Shown: positions 17,668-26,804, counted from the stretch's first letter. The stretch is DNA of 64,000 nucleotides from CALKAL01 sp051846895 (GCA_051846895.1 JBPYCQ010000011.1:1-64000); one strand, 5' to 3'. Numbers and translations are program-made. The notes: generated by a model from the sequence alone, not told the origin.

Positions 17668-17700
17668 AAAGCCCCTTTTCATTTTGAAGAGGGGCTTTAT
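17668..17700. terminator. Bidirectional terminator
   Basis: AAAGCCCC (17668-17675) pairs with GGGGCTTT (17691-17698). It separates the converging phospholipase-like and UMF1 transporter genes. Confidence 0.8.
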
Positions 17701-17703
17701 TTG

Positions 17704-18993
17704 TTATACTGCTTTTTGATTGACAGGAGCGTTCAAAGCATCCTGCTCACCTTTTTCAATATTTACAAATTGTAATAAAATAATTCCTGCGATAAAGAAG
17801 AATAATAGTGATAGAATACCTAATCGACTTGAACCAGTCAATTCGATTGTTAATCCGAAAAGTAAAGGCCCTAGTATTGCTGAGAATTTAGACATAATCC
17901 CATAGAAACCGAAGAATTCAGCCTCTTTATTAACTGGCACCATTCTTGAAAAGATTGAACGACTTAATGCTTGAGCACCACCTTGTACGAATCCAACACA
18001 AACAGCTAATAAATAAAAATGAATGGCTGATGTCATGAAATAACCCAAAACAACGATGGCTGTATAAACGATTAATGCAAAAGTTAATGCCTTTTTTGCA
18101 GTAACTTTTTTTGCTAGATTCGAGAATAAAAATGTACATGGAATTCCAATAAATTGAGTAATTAATAGTGCTGCAATTAAGTCCGTAGAACCTATTCCAA
18201 TCGACTTACCATAAATAGTGGCCATGCGAATAATGGTGGAAATACCATCAGAAAATAACCAAAATGCTAATAAAAAGATTAATAATTGCTTATAATGTGT
18301 TAACGTTTTGAACGTTTCACCAATTCTTCCAAAACCTATTTTAATATACGATTTAGTTCGTTTTTCTTTCGGTTCTTCTCTAGGTTCTTCTTTAATATTT
18401 TTAAATAATGGTAGTGAGAAAATGAACCACCAAATTCCAACCGTTACGAAAGCAGCTTGAGTTGCTACGGTTTCACTAGGAAAACCGAACCATGAATACT
18501 TCATAATCATTAGTAAGTTGACTGCGAGTAAAAGCCCACCACCGATGTACCCAAAGGCATATGCCCAGGTCGATACTTTGTCCACTTCATCTTTTTTAGC
18601 AATCCGTGGTAAGAAAGAGTCGTAAAATACGTTACCACCTGAAAATCCGACTGATCCAACAATAAATAGAACAGATGCTAAGATGTAATTCCCTTCATTA
18701 ACAAAAGCTAATAAAATACTTCCAATCATCCCCATATAAGCGAAAAATCTTAGGAACTTCATTCTTGTTGCGGAATAATCGGCGATAGCCCCAAGAACTG
18801 GTGCTAAAACTGCAACAATTAATACAGCGATTGACTGAGTATAACCCCAATAAGCCGTTGCCGTGTTTTCATCAAGCCCTTTTGCTGCAACCCCAGAATA
18901 AAACACTGGCAAGACAGCCGCCATGATTGTCGTCGCAAAGGCAGAGTTAGCCCAGTCATACATCATCCAACTGCGTTGTAACTTCTTGTCCAT
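17704..18993 (-). CDS. MFS transporter, UMF1/Atg22-like (YxiO type)
   Basis: The 429-residue protein has about 12 membrane helices. The N-terminal signature SWMMYDWANSAFATTIMAAVLPVFY is diagnostic of the UMF1/Atg22-like branch of the major facilitator superfamily. The characteristic loop GNVFYDSFLPRIA follows (about residues 122-134). The substrate is unknown; eukaryotic Atg22 exports amino acids from vacuoles. ATG at 18993 has GAGGGATGGA upstream. Single gene. Confidence 0.9.
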   Translation of the reverse strand: MDKKLQRSWMMYDWANSAFATTIMAAVLPVFYSGVAAKGLDENTATAYWGYTQSIAVLIVAVLAPVLGAIADYSATRMKFLRFFAYMGMIGSILLAFVNEGNYILASVLFIVGSVGFSGGNVFYDSFLPRIAKKDEVDKVSTWAYAFGYIGGGLLLAVNLLMIMKYSWFGFPSETVATQAAFVTVGIWWFIFSLPLFKNIKEEPREEPKEKRTKSYIKIGFGRIGETFKTLTHYKQLLIFLLAFWLFSDGISTIIRMATIYGKSIGIGSTDLIAALLITQFIGIPCTFLFSNLAKKVTAKKALTFALIVYTAIVVLGYFMTSAIHFYLLAVCVGFVQGGAQALSRSIFSRMVPVNKEAEFFGFYGIMSKFSAILGPLLFGLTIELTGSSRLGILSLLFFFIAGIILLQFVNIEKGEQDALNAPVNQKAV

Positions 18994-19197
18994 TCCATCC
19001 CTCTTTTCAAATGATTATTCTAACTATTTTAAATATACAAAATTTAAATATAATTTGTTAGCTGTTTTTAGAAAAAGCTATCGGCAGGTAAACTTGGATG
19101 TATTTACATACAATTTTTCTAAACAGGTCAAACGGTTCACATGTTAAAATATTATTGGGTGGGTAGAGATTTTATTTATTATTTAAGGGGGCTTATT

Positions 19198-20526
19198 TTG
19201 AAATTTAAATCATTAACTGCATATTTGTTTGCTTTTCTTTTGTTATTAGGGGCATGTGATGGTTCTGAACAAGCTGAACCTAACAAAACAGATGATTCAT
19301 TGAACGTCGTTGAAGAAAATAATGATAGTCAAACTAAAAATGATGACATAGATAATCAAGCCGAAGAAGAAGCTGAGGAACAGTCTGACAAACAAGAACA
19401 AGTCGAAAGTAACGACGAAAAGATTGAAAAACCAACTTCCATTCAAGGCGTATTAAAAGCACATTATATCGATGTCGGTCAAGCAGATTCTACGTTAATT
19501 GAATACAGCTATGATGGTGTTGACTACCGTATATTGATTGATGCTGGAGACTGGAAAACTAACAATGTCATCAATTATTTAAATGCGCAACATATCGACC
19601 ATATTGACATTCTTGTTGGGACTCATGCACACGCCGATCACATCGGTCAAATGGATAAAGTAATCAATCAATTTGACATTGATGAAGTATGGATGAACGG
19701 AGATACTGCAACATCACGAACATTTGAGCGTGTCATTGATGCGTTAGAAGCTAGTGATGCGAGTTATTATGAACCACGAACTGGAGATATTTTTGATGTT
19801 GGTCCTCTACAAATTGAGGTTGTTCATCCATCTAGTCTAACAGGGAATACAAATGATGACTCCATCTCAATGAAATTAACGTATGGAGAGACAACATTTT
19901 TATTCACTGGTGACACAGAACGATCAGGTGAATCAGCGATGTTGAATGAAGTGGAAAATTTAAACGCTGATATTTTACAACTTGGGCATCACGGTTCAAG
20001 TACATCGTCAACACAACGTTTCCTTGCTGCTGTTAGTCCGGATGTAGCTATTTATTCAGCAGGTGCAGGAAATACTTATGGACATCCACACGTAGAAGTA
20101 GTCAACCGTGTATTAGATGCTGGTATCAAGCTATACGGGACAGATATACACGGGACAATCATTGTAACAACAGATGGAAAAACTTATTCTATTCAAACGA
20201 AGAAAGATGGAACGATTACACCTTCGACAACTGGAGGAGAAACTAGTAGTAAAACAACTAATCAAAATACAACAAGCCAAACGCCTACAAAAAATAATAC
20301 TAATTCAAGTTCAGATAACCAATCTGCGAATAAAAATTGTGTAAATATTAATACCGCTTCTTTTGAAGAACTACAACGTATTAAACATGTTGGCCCTGAC
20401 CGCGCTCAACAAATTATAGACCTAAGACCTTTTAATTCAGTCAATGGATTAACCCGAGTAAAAGGAATAGGAGATGGTCGGTTGAAGGATATTAAAGCTG
20501 AGAACTTAGCTTGTGTGGGTGGTTAA
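19198..20526 (+). CDS. Lipoprotein with metallo-beta-lactamase (ComEC-like) and HhH domains
   Basis: The 442-residue lipoprotein starts at TTG 19198, where AAGGGGG lies six bases upstream. This gives a clean signal peptide ending in the lipobox LLGAC. An acidic linker (~25-80) leads to an MBL-fold domain with metal motif GTHAHADHIG and later FTGDTE and LGHHGSS, as in the ComEC nuclease domain. A Ser/Thr/Asn-rich linker joins a C-terminal helix-hairpin-helix pair like ComEA (CVNINTASFEELQRIKHVGP). The combination suggests an extracellular DNA hydrolase tethered to the membrane (inference). A DUF3006 gene follows one base after its stop. Confidence 0.9.
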   Translation: MKFKSLTAYLFAFLLLLGACDGSEQAEPNKTDDSLNVVEENNDSQTKNDDIDNQAEEEAEEQSDKQEQVESNDEKIEKPTSIQGVLKAHYIDVGQADSTLIEYSYDGVDYRILIDAGDWKTNNVINYLNAQHIDHIDILVGTHAHADHIGQMDKVINQFDIDEVWMNGDTATSRTFERVIDALEASDASYYEPRTGDIFDVGPLQIEVVHPSSLTGNTNDDSISMKLTYGETTFLFTGDTERSGESAMLNEVENLNADILQLGHHGSSTSSTQRFLAAVSPDVAIYSAGAGNTYGHPHVEVVNRVLDAGIKLYGTDIHGTIIVTTDGKTYSIQTKKDGTITPSTTGGETSSKTTNQNTTSQTPTKNNTNSSSDNQSANKNCVNINTASFEELQRIKHVGPDRAQQIIDLRPFNSVNGLTRVKGIGDGRLKDIKAENLACVGG

Positions 20527-20527
20527 T

Positions 20528-20797
20528 ATGAAAAAATATAAAGCTGTTTTAGACCGCATTGAAGATCAATATGCTGTTATATTGGCTGAGTCAGTGAATA
20601 AAGAGTTCCTCGTTGCTCAGTCCGAACTACCTGAAGGATCTGAAGAAGGAACTTGGTTCATCGTTTCAACAGAGAATGGTGAAATCATTGACTTAACAAT
20701 TGATGAGAATAAGACTGAAGCTAGAAAGAATCAGATTAGTGAAAAGTTAAACAGGCTTCGTAATAAAAAGTCTGGTAGCAAATTCAAGCGAAACTAA
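20528..20797 (+). CDS. DUF3006 family protein
   Basis: The 89-residue protein starts MKKYKAVLDRIEDQYAVIL and has the short beta-rich fold of DUF3006, ending in a Lys/Arg-rich tail. DUF3006 genes are commonly found right after ComEC-like MBL proteins, as here, where one base separates the genes. The partner may bind or modulate the MBL enzyme (inference). The start ATG at 20528 follows GGTGG. Confidence 0.88.
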   Translation: MKKYKAVLDRIEDQYAVILAESVNKEFLVAQSELPEGSEEGTWFIVSTENGEIIDLTIDENKTEARKNQISEKLNRLRNKKSGSKFKRN

Positions 20798-20810
20798 CTA
20801 AGAGACGACA

Positions 20811-20850
20811 AACCCCCAGCCCGTAAGCAAATAATAGGCTGGGGGTTTTT
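20811..20850 (+). terminator. Terminator of the MBL-DUF3006 operon
   Basis: AACCCCCAGCC (20811-20821) pairs with GGCTGGGGGTT (20838-20848), followed by a T-run. This is a strong GC-rich stem. Confidence 0.9.
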
Positions 20851-20869
20851 GAGATAATAAGTATAAGTT

Positions 20870-21265
20870 CTATTTTCTTTTTCCAATCAATTCATTGATA
20901 CGCTCTTGCTCTTCATGCTTATCTAAGTACTCAAAAAGCCCCAGTCGGTTTCCCCACAGGTCTGCAAAAGTCCCCCATTTGACTGGAACTTCTGGCCTTG
21001 TATGTATTTCAAAGCGCTCAATCTCGAGCATCTCTACAAGTCGTTCCTCCTCAGCTTCAAGGTCCGTCACTCCTAATCGTAATGGTCCATTACCTTCAAT
21101 CAAAGTTCCTTCTGCAATTTGCAACCAACAACCTGGGATGAGTTCCCACTCAGCAAAACCTTCATGCGGAATAAAATCAGGCTTTCTATTTAAAAATATT
21201 TCATACCACCGTTGACCTCTTTCAAAATCAGAAACCCGAAACTGAGTCGTCACTTCAAAAATCAA
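20870..21265 (-). CDS. VOC family (glyoxalase/bleomycin-resistance-like) protein
   Basis: The 131-residue protein has the paired beta-alpha-beta-beta-beta modules of vicinal-oxygen-chelate proteins. It opens with FEVTTQFRVSDFERGQRWYEIFL and closes with FADLWGNRLGLFEYLD, where the final Glu is the usual metal ligand. Substrate unknown. The TTG start at 21265 has GGAGGG six bases upstream. Single gene. Confidence 0.82.
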   Translation of the reverse strand: MIFEVTTQFRVSDFERGQRWYEIFLNRKPDFIPHEGFAEWELIPGCWLQIAEGTLIEGNGPLRLGVTDLEAEEERLVEMLEIERFEIHTRPEVPVKWGTFADLWGNRLGLFEYLDKHEEQERINELIGKRK

Positions 21266-21346
21266 TTGTATCCCTCCAAGAAAATTATTAGATATATAAT
21301 ACCATCATTACGATACACTCACTTAAAATCTCTTATATTTTTTCTA

Positions 21347-21375
21347 AAAAAATAAGCCTTCGCAAATCAAAGGCT
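21347..21375 (-). terminator. Terminator after desR
   Basis: On the - strand AGCCTT and AAGGCT (21355-21360 and 21370-21375) form a stem followed by TATTTTTTT. It ends the desK-desR transcript. Confidence 0.65.
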
Positions 21376-21449
21376 CATCATAAGTAGAATATATTTTTAA
21401 CGTTCACAGCTAAGAAACCCCACCCCACGTTAGCAAAGTTCCTTATAGT

Positions 21450-22049
21450 TCACTCAACCCATCCCTTTTCTTTCACTTTAGAAATCGCTTCAATTCTATT
21501 CGTTACTTCAAGCTTGTCAAAAATAACAGATATATAGTTTCGAATCGTTCCGTTAGTAAGATGTAATTCCTTAGCAATCTCCTTCGTGCTTTTTCCTTGA
21601 GCGATTAATTGAATCACTTCATTTTCACGCTCAGTTAATGGATTCGCTTCCTCATACACTAATTCAATGAGCTCCGGTGCATAGACCCGACGTCCTTCCA
21701 TAATCATACGAATCGATTTAGCTAATTCTTCACTTGGGCTATCTTTTAATAAATAACCACTCACTTTTGCCTGGCGAGCTCGTTCAAAATATCCTGCACG
21801 GGCAAACGTCGTTAATATAATTACTTTGCTCCTCAAATTAACCATTTCCATGGCTGCATCGAGTCCATTTTTTACCGGCATTTCAATATCCATTATACAG
21901 ACATCGGGGTCCAATTCTTTTACAAGTTGTACAGCTTCTTCCCCATTCGAAGCTTTTCCAACCACTTCCATATCTTCTTCTAAATCTAGTAAGGAACCAA
22001 GTGCGCCAAGTAACATTCCTTGATCTTCAGCTATAACGATTCGTATCAT
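21450..22049 (-). CDS. desR: Response regulator DesR (NarL/LuxR family)
   Basis: The protein is 199 residues, the same length as B. subtilis DesR. The receiver domain (1-115) has phospho-acceptor Asp in CIMDIEMPVKNG (about residue 54). The C-terminal LuxR-type helix-turn-helix contains TERENEVIQLIAQGKSTKEIA. In B. subtilis phosphorylated DesR activates des at low temperature to keep membranes fluid. The start overlaps the end of desK by four bases (ATGA), so kinase and regulator are co-translated. Confidence 0.93.
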   Translation of the reverse strand: MIRIVIAEDQGMLLGALGSLLDLEEDMEVVGKASNGEEAVQLVKELDPDVCIMDIEMPVKNGLDAAMEMVNLRSKVIILTTFARAGYFERARQAKVSGYLLKDSPSEELAKSIRMIMEGRRVYAPELIELVYEEANPLTERENEVIQLIAQGKSTKEIAKELHLTNGTIRNYISVIFDKLEVTNRIEAISKVKEKGWVE

Positions 22050-23185
22050 TGAACATCCTCCTGTTTCACTTGTTGCAGAACATTTGGGATTTTAATTTCT
22101 AATTTTGTTCCGTGAGTTCCATTTTTGACATCTAATCGACCGTTGACGAATTCTAGACGCTCCCGCATCCCTTTTAAGCCGTGGCCACGAATAATATTCT
22201 TTGACTCTTCTATCCCGATGCCGTCATCTTCAACAATTAATGTTAATTCATTTGGCGACTCGTTAATCATTATGCGGCAATGATTTGCCTGGCTATGTTT
22301 GACAACGTTAGTGACCGCTTCTTTCATACACATGCTCATCACGTCTTCAACAAGAGCAGGAGCTTTCTTTAACTCTGTTGCCCCTTCAATATGCATGTCG
22401 ATATTCGCTGCTTTAAGTAATTGTTGAACATGTTTAATCTCCTCTTGTATTTTTGCCCCACGCATTCCTGTAAGCATATCTCTTACTTCTTTAAGAGCTG
22501 TTCGTGCCGTTTGATTAATATCATCTATTTCTGATTTCGCTGCTGTAGGGTTTTGATTAATTATACGGCTTGCCAAATCACTTTTTAAGCCGATGAGTGA
22601 TAGTTTTTGCCCTAACGTATCGTGTAAGTCTCTCGCAATCCGTTGTCGTTCTTCATAGACTAAGAGCTGGGATATTTTTTCATGGGCATCAAATAGTTCC
22701 GCTTCAAGCTTCTGTCTTTTTCGCCGATTATATGTATTAATTGGTAAAAGAATAACCCCTAGAACGGTTAATACTAAAAAGGGCCATTGAGAATAAAATA
22801 ACTCTTTTTGTGTTAAAAAACTAAGTGCTGATGCGACAATTGATAGAACGATATGAACGACATAAAGCGAAATGAACCCAGCTTTATGCTGAACATATCC
22901 AATAAAAAAGGCAATGAACAACGAAAAGTAAACGTAGCCATAAAAGATGGATAGCCCGACATTAATTAACATCATGATTGAAACACAGAAGTACAAAATG
23001 CCACCAATCGATAAAAAAGATAAGCGGTAAGCTATAAAAAACACTAATATAAGGACAATCCCAATAATCACTTCAAGCAATGAATTTGACTTAAATATAA
23101 AATAAAAAGGCAATAAACTGAATATTACCCAGACATAAATACTTAAGCTAATATTTTTCGGAAAGATATTATACCAATTTTGCAT
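22046..23185 (-). CDS. desK: Membrane thermosensor histidine kinase DesK
   Basis: The protein has 379 residues. The N-terminal half has about five membrane helices (residues ~12-155) that sense bilayer thickness or order in the B. subtilis homologue. The HisKA_3 dimerisation helix carries the phosphorylated His in RIARDLHDTLGQKLSLIG (about 190). The HATPase domain has VVKHSQANHCRI (N box), DDGIGI and GHGLKGMRERL (G boxes). The gene order des-desK-desR on one strand matches B. subtilis. Confidence 0.93.
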   Translation of the reverse strand: MQNWYNIFPKNISLSIYVWVIFSLLPFYFIFKSNSLLEVIIGIVLILVFFIAYRLSFLSIGGILYFCVSIMMLINVGLSIFYGYVYFSLFIAFFIGYVQHKAGFISLYVVHIVLSIVASALSFLTQKELFYSQWPFLVLTVLGVILLPINTYNRRKRQKLEAELFDAHEKISQLLVYEERQRIARDLHDTLGQKLSLIGLKSDLASRIINQNPTAAKSEIDDINQTARTALKEVRDMLTGMRGAKIQEEIKHVQQLLKAANIDMHIEGATELKKAPALVEDVMSMCMKEAVTNVVKHSQANHCRIMINESPNELTLIVEDDGIGIEESKNIIRGHGLKGMRERLEFVNGRLDVKNGTHGTKLEIKIPNVLQQVKQEDVQ

Positions 23186-23241
23186 AATAAAGTCCTCTCT
23201 TAAACTTGTCTCCTTATTATAGCATGATTAACCATATGTAA

Positions 23242-23271
23242 AGAAAACCATTCATAAGCGAATGGTTTTCT
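23242..23271 (-). terminator. Hairpin between des and desK
   Basis: AGAAAACCATTC (23242-23253) and GAATGGTTTTCT (23260-23271) form a perfect 12-bp stem with a 6-base loop and a T-rich end on the - strand. It probably attenuates or ends the des transcript before desKR. Confidence 0.7.
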
Positions 23272-23275
23272 GAAA

Positions 23276-24325
23276 TTAATTATCTAATGAAACTTTTGAA
23301 GGTTGATGTTGTTTATTTTTATTATTACTTTTAACTAGAGGCTTTACTTCTTTAAAACTGACGAACGTTTTATTTTTTTCATCGTAAAGTCTAAAACGAA
23401 TCGACTTTAAACTCGAGCCCACGGTAATCGTTGTCGCCTCTTGAAGTGGTGGAGTTGACTCGTGCACTTGCTCTAAATGGTAGTTCGGAACTTTCGGGTT
23501 TAGATGGTGGACGTGATGGTATCCGATATTACCAGTGATCCACTGTAATACTTTTGGTAATTTATAATATGAACTTCCGTCAATTGCAGCTTTTACATAA
23601 TCCCAGTCAGACTCATCTTCAAAATATGAATCTTCAAATTGATGTTGAACGTAAAAGAGCCATATACCGAGCGAACCGGATACAAACATAATTGGTAACT
23701 GCACCATTAAATAACTCGTCCAACCTATGAAGTAGATTAGTAATCCATTGGCAGCAACGATTGCTAATGTATGAAGATGTGTATTGAAACGCTCTTTTCT
23801 TCTAGCGTCTTTACGATTAATACGATTTGTTATTAAAAAAATATATAACGGTCCTAGGACAAACATGACAAAAGGGTTGCGGTAAAGTCGATATTGTAAC
23901 CGCTCTAGCTTCGATGCATTAACGTATTCATCAACTGTCATAATCCACACATCACCAGTTCCGCGCTTATCAAGATTACTACTCGTCGCATGATGGATGG
24001 AATGCTCTCTGCGCCACTTATCATATGGAAACATTGTGATGATGCCTGTCAGATTCCCAATTACATGATTCAATTTCCGATTTTTGAAAAAAGATCCGTG
24101 ACAACAATCATGAAAGATAATAAAAATTCTAACAACGAACCCAGCTGCAATGATTGATATACCTAACGATAACCAGATTGATACAGATAATGCTTGGTAA
24201 GCTAAAAACCATAAGATAAAAAATGTTGGGATTGTATTTACTAATTGCCATACACTTGATTTCGGGTTTGGATTTTCATAAGGTTTAATATTTTTCTTTA
24301 AATTCGCTAACTCTTTATTCGCCAT
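23276..24325 (-). CDS. des: Acyl-lipid desaturase Des
   Basis: The 349-residue integral membrane enzyme inserts a double bond into phospholipid acyl chains (delta-5 in B. subtilis). The three histidine boxes are HDCCHG (about residue 74), HSIHH (about 110) and HHVHH (about 273), with hydrophobic helices between. It is followed by the desK/desR genes that would control it. ATG at 24325 has AAGGAGG upstream. A palindromic region 70-105 bp upstream is a candidate DesR site. Confidence 0.95.
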   Translation of the reverse strand: MANKELANLKKNIKPYENPNPKSSVWQLVNTIPTFFILWFLAYQALSVSIWLSLGISIIAAGFVVRIFIIFHDCCHGSFFKNRKLNHVIGNLTGIITMFPYDKWRREHSIHHATSSNLDKRGTGDVWIMTVDEYVNASKLERLQYRLYRNPFVMFVLGPLYIFLITNRINRKDARRKERFNTHLHTLAIVAANGLLIYFIGWTSYLMVQLPIMFVSGSLGIWLFYVQHQFEDSYFEDESDWDYVKAAIDGSSYYKLPKVLQWITGNIGYHHVHHLNPKVPNYHLEQVHESTPPLQEATTITVGSSLKSIRFRLYDEKNKTFVSFKEVKPLVKSNNKNKQHQPSKVSLDN

Positions 24326-24395
24326 AATTGCCTCCTTAAAAAACTTTCTCTTATTTTAGGATAGGCGTTAAGGCAAAATTTAAACAGTCATGATT

Positions 24396-24431
24396 GTAAG
24401 GAATTTTATATGACAAATGTCATGTCCTTAC
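24396..24431. promoter_or_regulatory. Candidate DesR operator upstream of des
   Basis: The inverted repeat ATGACA-AA-TGTCAT (24410-24423) lies within outer arms GTAAGGA (24396-24402) and TCCTTAC (24425-24431). It sits 71-106 bp upstream of the des start. Position and palindromic form suit an activator such as DesR; I have not matched it to a published site. Confidence 0.4.
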
Positions 24432-24437
24432 CCAAAA

Positions 24438-25553
24438 TTATCCTTCTAGTGCATCGGTAACATCATATGATTTAAGGTCAATATCCGGCTCTTTCCCCAA
24501 AGCTAACTCTGCCATTATTTTGCCGACATATGGTCCACTAGTTAAGCCAGAAGCCCCCAGACCGTTAGCTACCATAATTCCTTCAACATGCGGAAGACGG
24601 CCAAAAACAGGCAAGAACCCTGGGGTATACGGCCTAAAACCAACTCGCGTTTCTATAAATGTGCTATCTGATAAGCCAGGTGCATACGTTAAGGCTTTAT
24701 GTAAAATTTCATGAATGGCTTCCGTTGTTGCTCTGTAATCAAAGGTTGATACGTCCGTCCGGGTTGCCCCTATAATTACTCTCCCATTACGGTTTGTTAA
24801 AAGATACACATTATCCGGTGGCATGACAACCGGCCAATCATCAGTTTCCGCATCCGGCAATTCAAGATGAATGATTTGTGCACGTTGATGTGTCACATTA
24901 AATTGAATACCGAGTGGTTCGGTTAATTGTTTTGACCACGCACCGGTAGTATCAATGACTAAGCTACTTTCTAGAGTGGTTGTGCCATTTATTTTTACCC
25001 CTGCTACTTTGTTATTTTGGTGCATTAATGTTGCACTTCCATGTATAACCGTCGCGCCATATTTTTTAGCTGCATTGATCAGTGCATCTCGAATAAGGCG
25101 ACCATCTACTCTTGCACCTCCACTAACAAATACCGAGCTATAATCCTTAGATAAAGGCGGGAAACGTTCTTTCGTCTCTTTAGCAGATAAAATAGAAACG
25201 TCACCAATCTCAGGCGCATCTTCCCTCCTTTTAAGCGCACGCTCTTTCATTTGTTCTAGTTTCTTTTCATCGTGATGTAAACTGATTGTACCAACACGTT
25301 TATAACCCGTTTCTGTTTCACCGTCTTCCTCAAGCATGCTTACTAGATCTGGATAATATGCCGCACCACGTTTCACTAACTGATACCAAGATTGATTCCG
25401 ACGCTGCGATAGCCAAGGACAAATAATTCCCGCTGCAGCATCTGTTGCCTGTCCCAAATCTTTGCGATCGATTAACGTTACCTCTTCTCCAGCTTTCGCT
25501 AAATGATAAGCTGTTGACGCCCCTAGGATCCCTCCACCTATTACTACAATCAT
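24438..25553 (-). CDS. FAD-dependent oxidoreductase, glycine oxidase/DadA-like
   Basis: The 371-residue flavoprotein has an N-terminal Rossmann dinucleotide motif VIGGGILGASTAYHLAKAG and the ID acid residue of VTLIDR. The DAO-family C-terminal signature is TRVGFRPYTPGFLPVFGR with GHGASG-like GLGASGLTSGPYVG. It should oxidise an amine or D-/glycine-type amino acid. No thi genes are adjacent, so a ThiO role is not supported by context. ATG at 25553 has AGAGGTGA upstream. Its upstream region holds 21-bp array 3. Confidence 0.85.
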   Translation of the reverse strand: MIVVIGGGILGASTAYHLAKAGEEVTLIDRKDLGQATDAAAGIICPWLSQRRNQSWYQLVKRGAAYYPDLVSMLEEDGETETGYKRVGTISLHHDEKKLEQMKERALKRREDAPEIGDVSILSAKETKERFPPLSKDYSSVFVSGGARVDGRLIRDALINAAKKYGATVIHGSATLMHQNNKVAGVKINGTTTLESSLVIDTTGAWSKQLTEPLGIQFNVTHQRAQIIHLELPDAETDDWPVVMPPDNVYLLTNRNGRVIIGATRTDVSTFDYRATTEAIHEILHKALTYAPGLSDSTFIETRVGFRPYTPGFLPVFGRLPHVEGIMVANGLGASGLTSGPYVGKIMAELALGKEPDIDLKSYDVTDALEG

Positions 25554-25638
25554 GAGATGTCACCTCTTATTAATTTAAAATGATAAATCCGATGTTTTTT
25601 TAAAAAACGAGGCCCAGTTTGAATAATTTTTCTTGATG

Positions 25639-25932
25639 TTTGAACAATCGCTGGCCTTCTTTGAACAATTACAGTGTAACTTTGAACAATCGCCGACCTT
25701 CTTTGAACAATTACAGCGCATCTTTGAACAATCACCGTCCATCTTTGAACAATTACAGCGCATCTTTGAACAATCGCCGACCTTCTTTGAACAATTACAG
25801 TGCATCTTTGAACAATCGCCGTCCATCTTTGAACAATTACAGCGCATCTTTGAACAATCGCCGTCCATCTTTGAACAATTACAGCACCTCTTTGAACAAT
25901 CGCTAGCCATCTTTGAACAATTACTTCCCAAA
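25639..25932 (+). repeat. 21-bp tandem array 3 (14 units, strict A/B alternation)
   Basis: Fourteen contiguous 21-bp units all start TTTGAACAAT. Two tail types alternate without exception: odd units have CGCCG/CGCTG/CACCG-type tails, even units TACAG-type (last one TACTT). The true period is therefore 42 bp. A degenerate extra unit (TTTGAATAAT) may precede it at about 25618. The array fills the 442-bp gap between two divergent genes, leaving little room for ordinary promoters. Confidence 0.97.
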
Positions 25933-25995
25933 GTCCTGATGAATTTCTACCCACAGTATATTACAATGTAATAAGGTAAACAAAGGGGTGAGTTC

Positions 25996-26373
25996 ATGCA
26001 AAAGCTATTGTTTGAAAAAGCATGGGATCAAACGATATCAACGCAAGACCGCGATAGGATCCAACACATTTTTAACGACACGAAAGAATCAACAGAGGAA
26101 AATATTGAACTAATTACTTTATGGCATGCTGTTAATCACAAAGGAGATCTTCTCGTTACCGCCTTAATGCATAATAAAACTGACGAAAGGTTTACCTTCA
26201 ATGATCAACCAATCCAATACGTTATAAAACATAACGTTGTCGGTGAGTTTAGCTTTACAATACCAGCTTTAACATTAGAAAGTAAGACAAGTATGCCGTG
26301 GACATTTATATTTCCGAAAGATTATTGGACAAATAAATTAGGAAAGGAAACAGGAGAGCTTTCACTTTTATAA
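25996..26373 (+). CDS. SLAP domain-containing protein
   Basis: The 125-residue protein matches the SLAP domain family of Bacillaceae: MQKLLFEKAWDQTI at the start, then LITLWHAVNHKGDLLVTALMHN and SKTSMPWTFIFPK. SLAP proteins are linked to S-layer/accessory Sec2 contexts in some bacilli; a beta-rich fold is likely. No signal peptide is seen. ATG at 25996 has AAAGGGG about 9 bases upstream. A small membrane-protein gene follows 21 bases later. Confidence 0.75.
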   Translation: MQKLLFEKAWDQTISTQDRDRIQHIFNDTKESTEENIELITLWHAVNHKGDLLVTALMHNKTDERFTFNDQPIQYVIKHNVVGEFSFTIPALTLESKTSMPWTFIFPKDYWTNKLGKETGELSLL

Positions 26374-26394
26374 AGACAAAAGGGTGATAAGAAC

Positions 26395-26673
26395 ATGCTA
26401 GTTGATGTTATTTTGTTTGTTATTGCTGTTATAATTTTTAGCCTTTATTATTTCAATCAAAAAGATTTAGCCCAAAAAGGTGTGCTTCTCTTTTTAGAAA
26501 TCTTGTTTTTCATCGTTTATTTTAAAATCATTGTATATGTTTTGGAATATGCGCTGCAACCTGTTCCAAACCCGTATGCATCCATTATTACTATTTTCAT
26601 CGTCTTGATTGTCGTTGTACCAGCTACTTTTATTTCGGCTAAAAAGGTCATTGAAATTATTAAGGCGACTTAA
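26395..26673 (+). CDS. Small hypothetical membrane protein
   Basis: The 92-residue product has three hydrophobic helices (about residues 3-19, 29-51, 62-80). ATG at 26395 is preceded by AAAGGGTGA. It is probably co-transcribed with the SLAP gene. No family recognised. Confidence 0.7.
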   Translation: MLVDVILFVIAVIIFSLYYFNQKDLAQKGVLLFLEILFFIVYFKIIVYVLEYALQPVPNPYASIITIFIVLIVVVPATFISAKKVIEIIKAT

Positions 26674-26804
26674 CAATATTCGCCGTTCGTCTTTAGGCCT
26701 GACTCGACGATGTTGGATTGCGAGCAAATGTATAAAGCTCACGTTTTTTTCCGAAATTAAAGCCCCATTCATCATTTGAACAGGGCTGTTTCTCCTTACG
26801 CCAA

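Noticed and set aside
25639..25932. CRISPR array
   Set aside because: Units are directly contiguous at 21 bp with no unique spacers, and no cas gene is in the window.
25550..25971. Long open frames on both strands over array 3
   Set aside because: They are open on both strands with Cys-Ser or Phe-Glu-Gln repetition, the result of a unit length divisible by three rather than coding selection.
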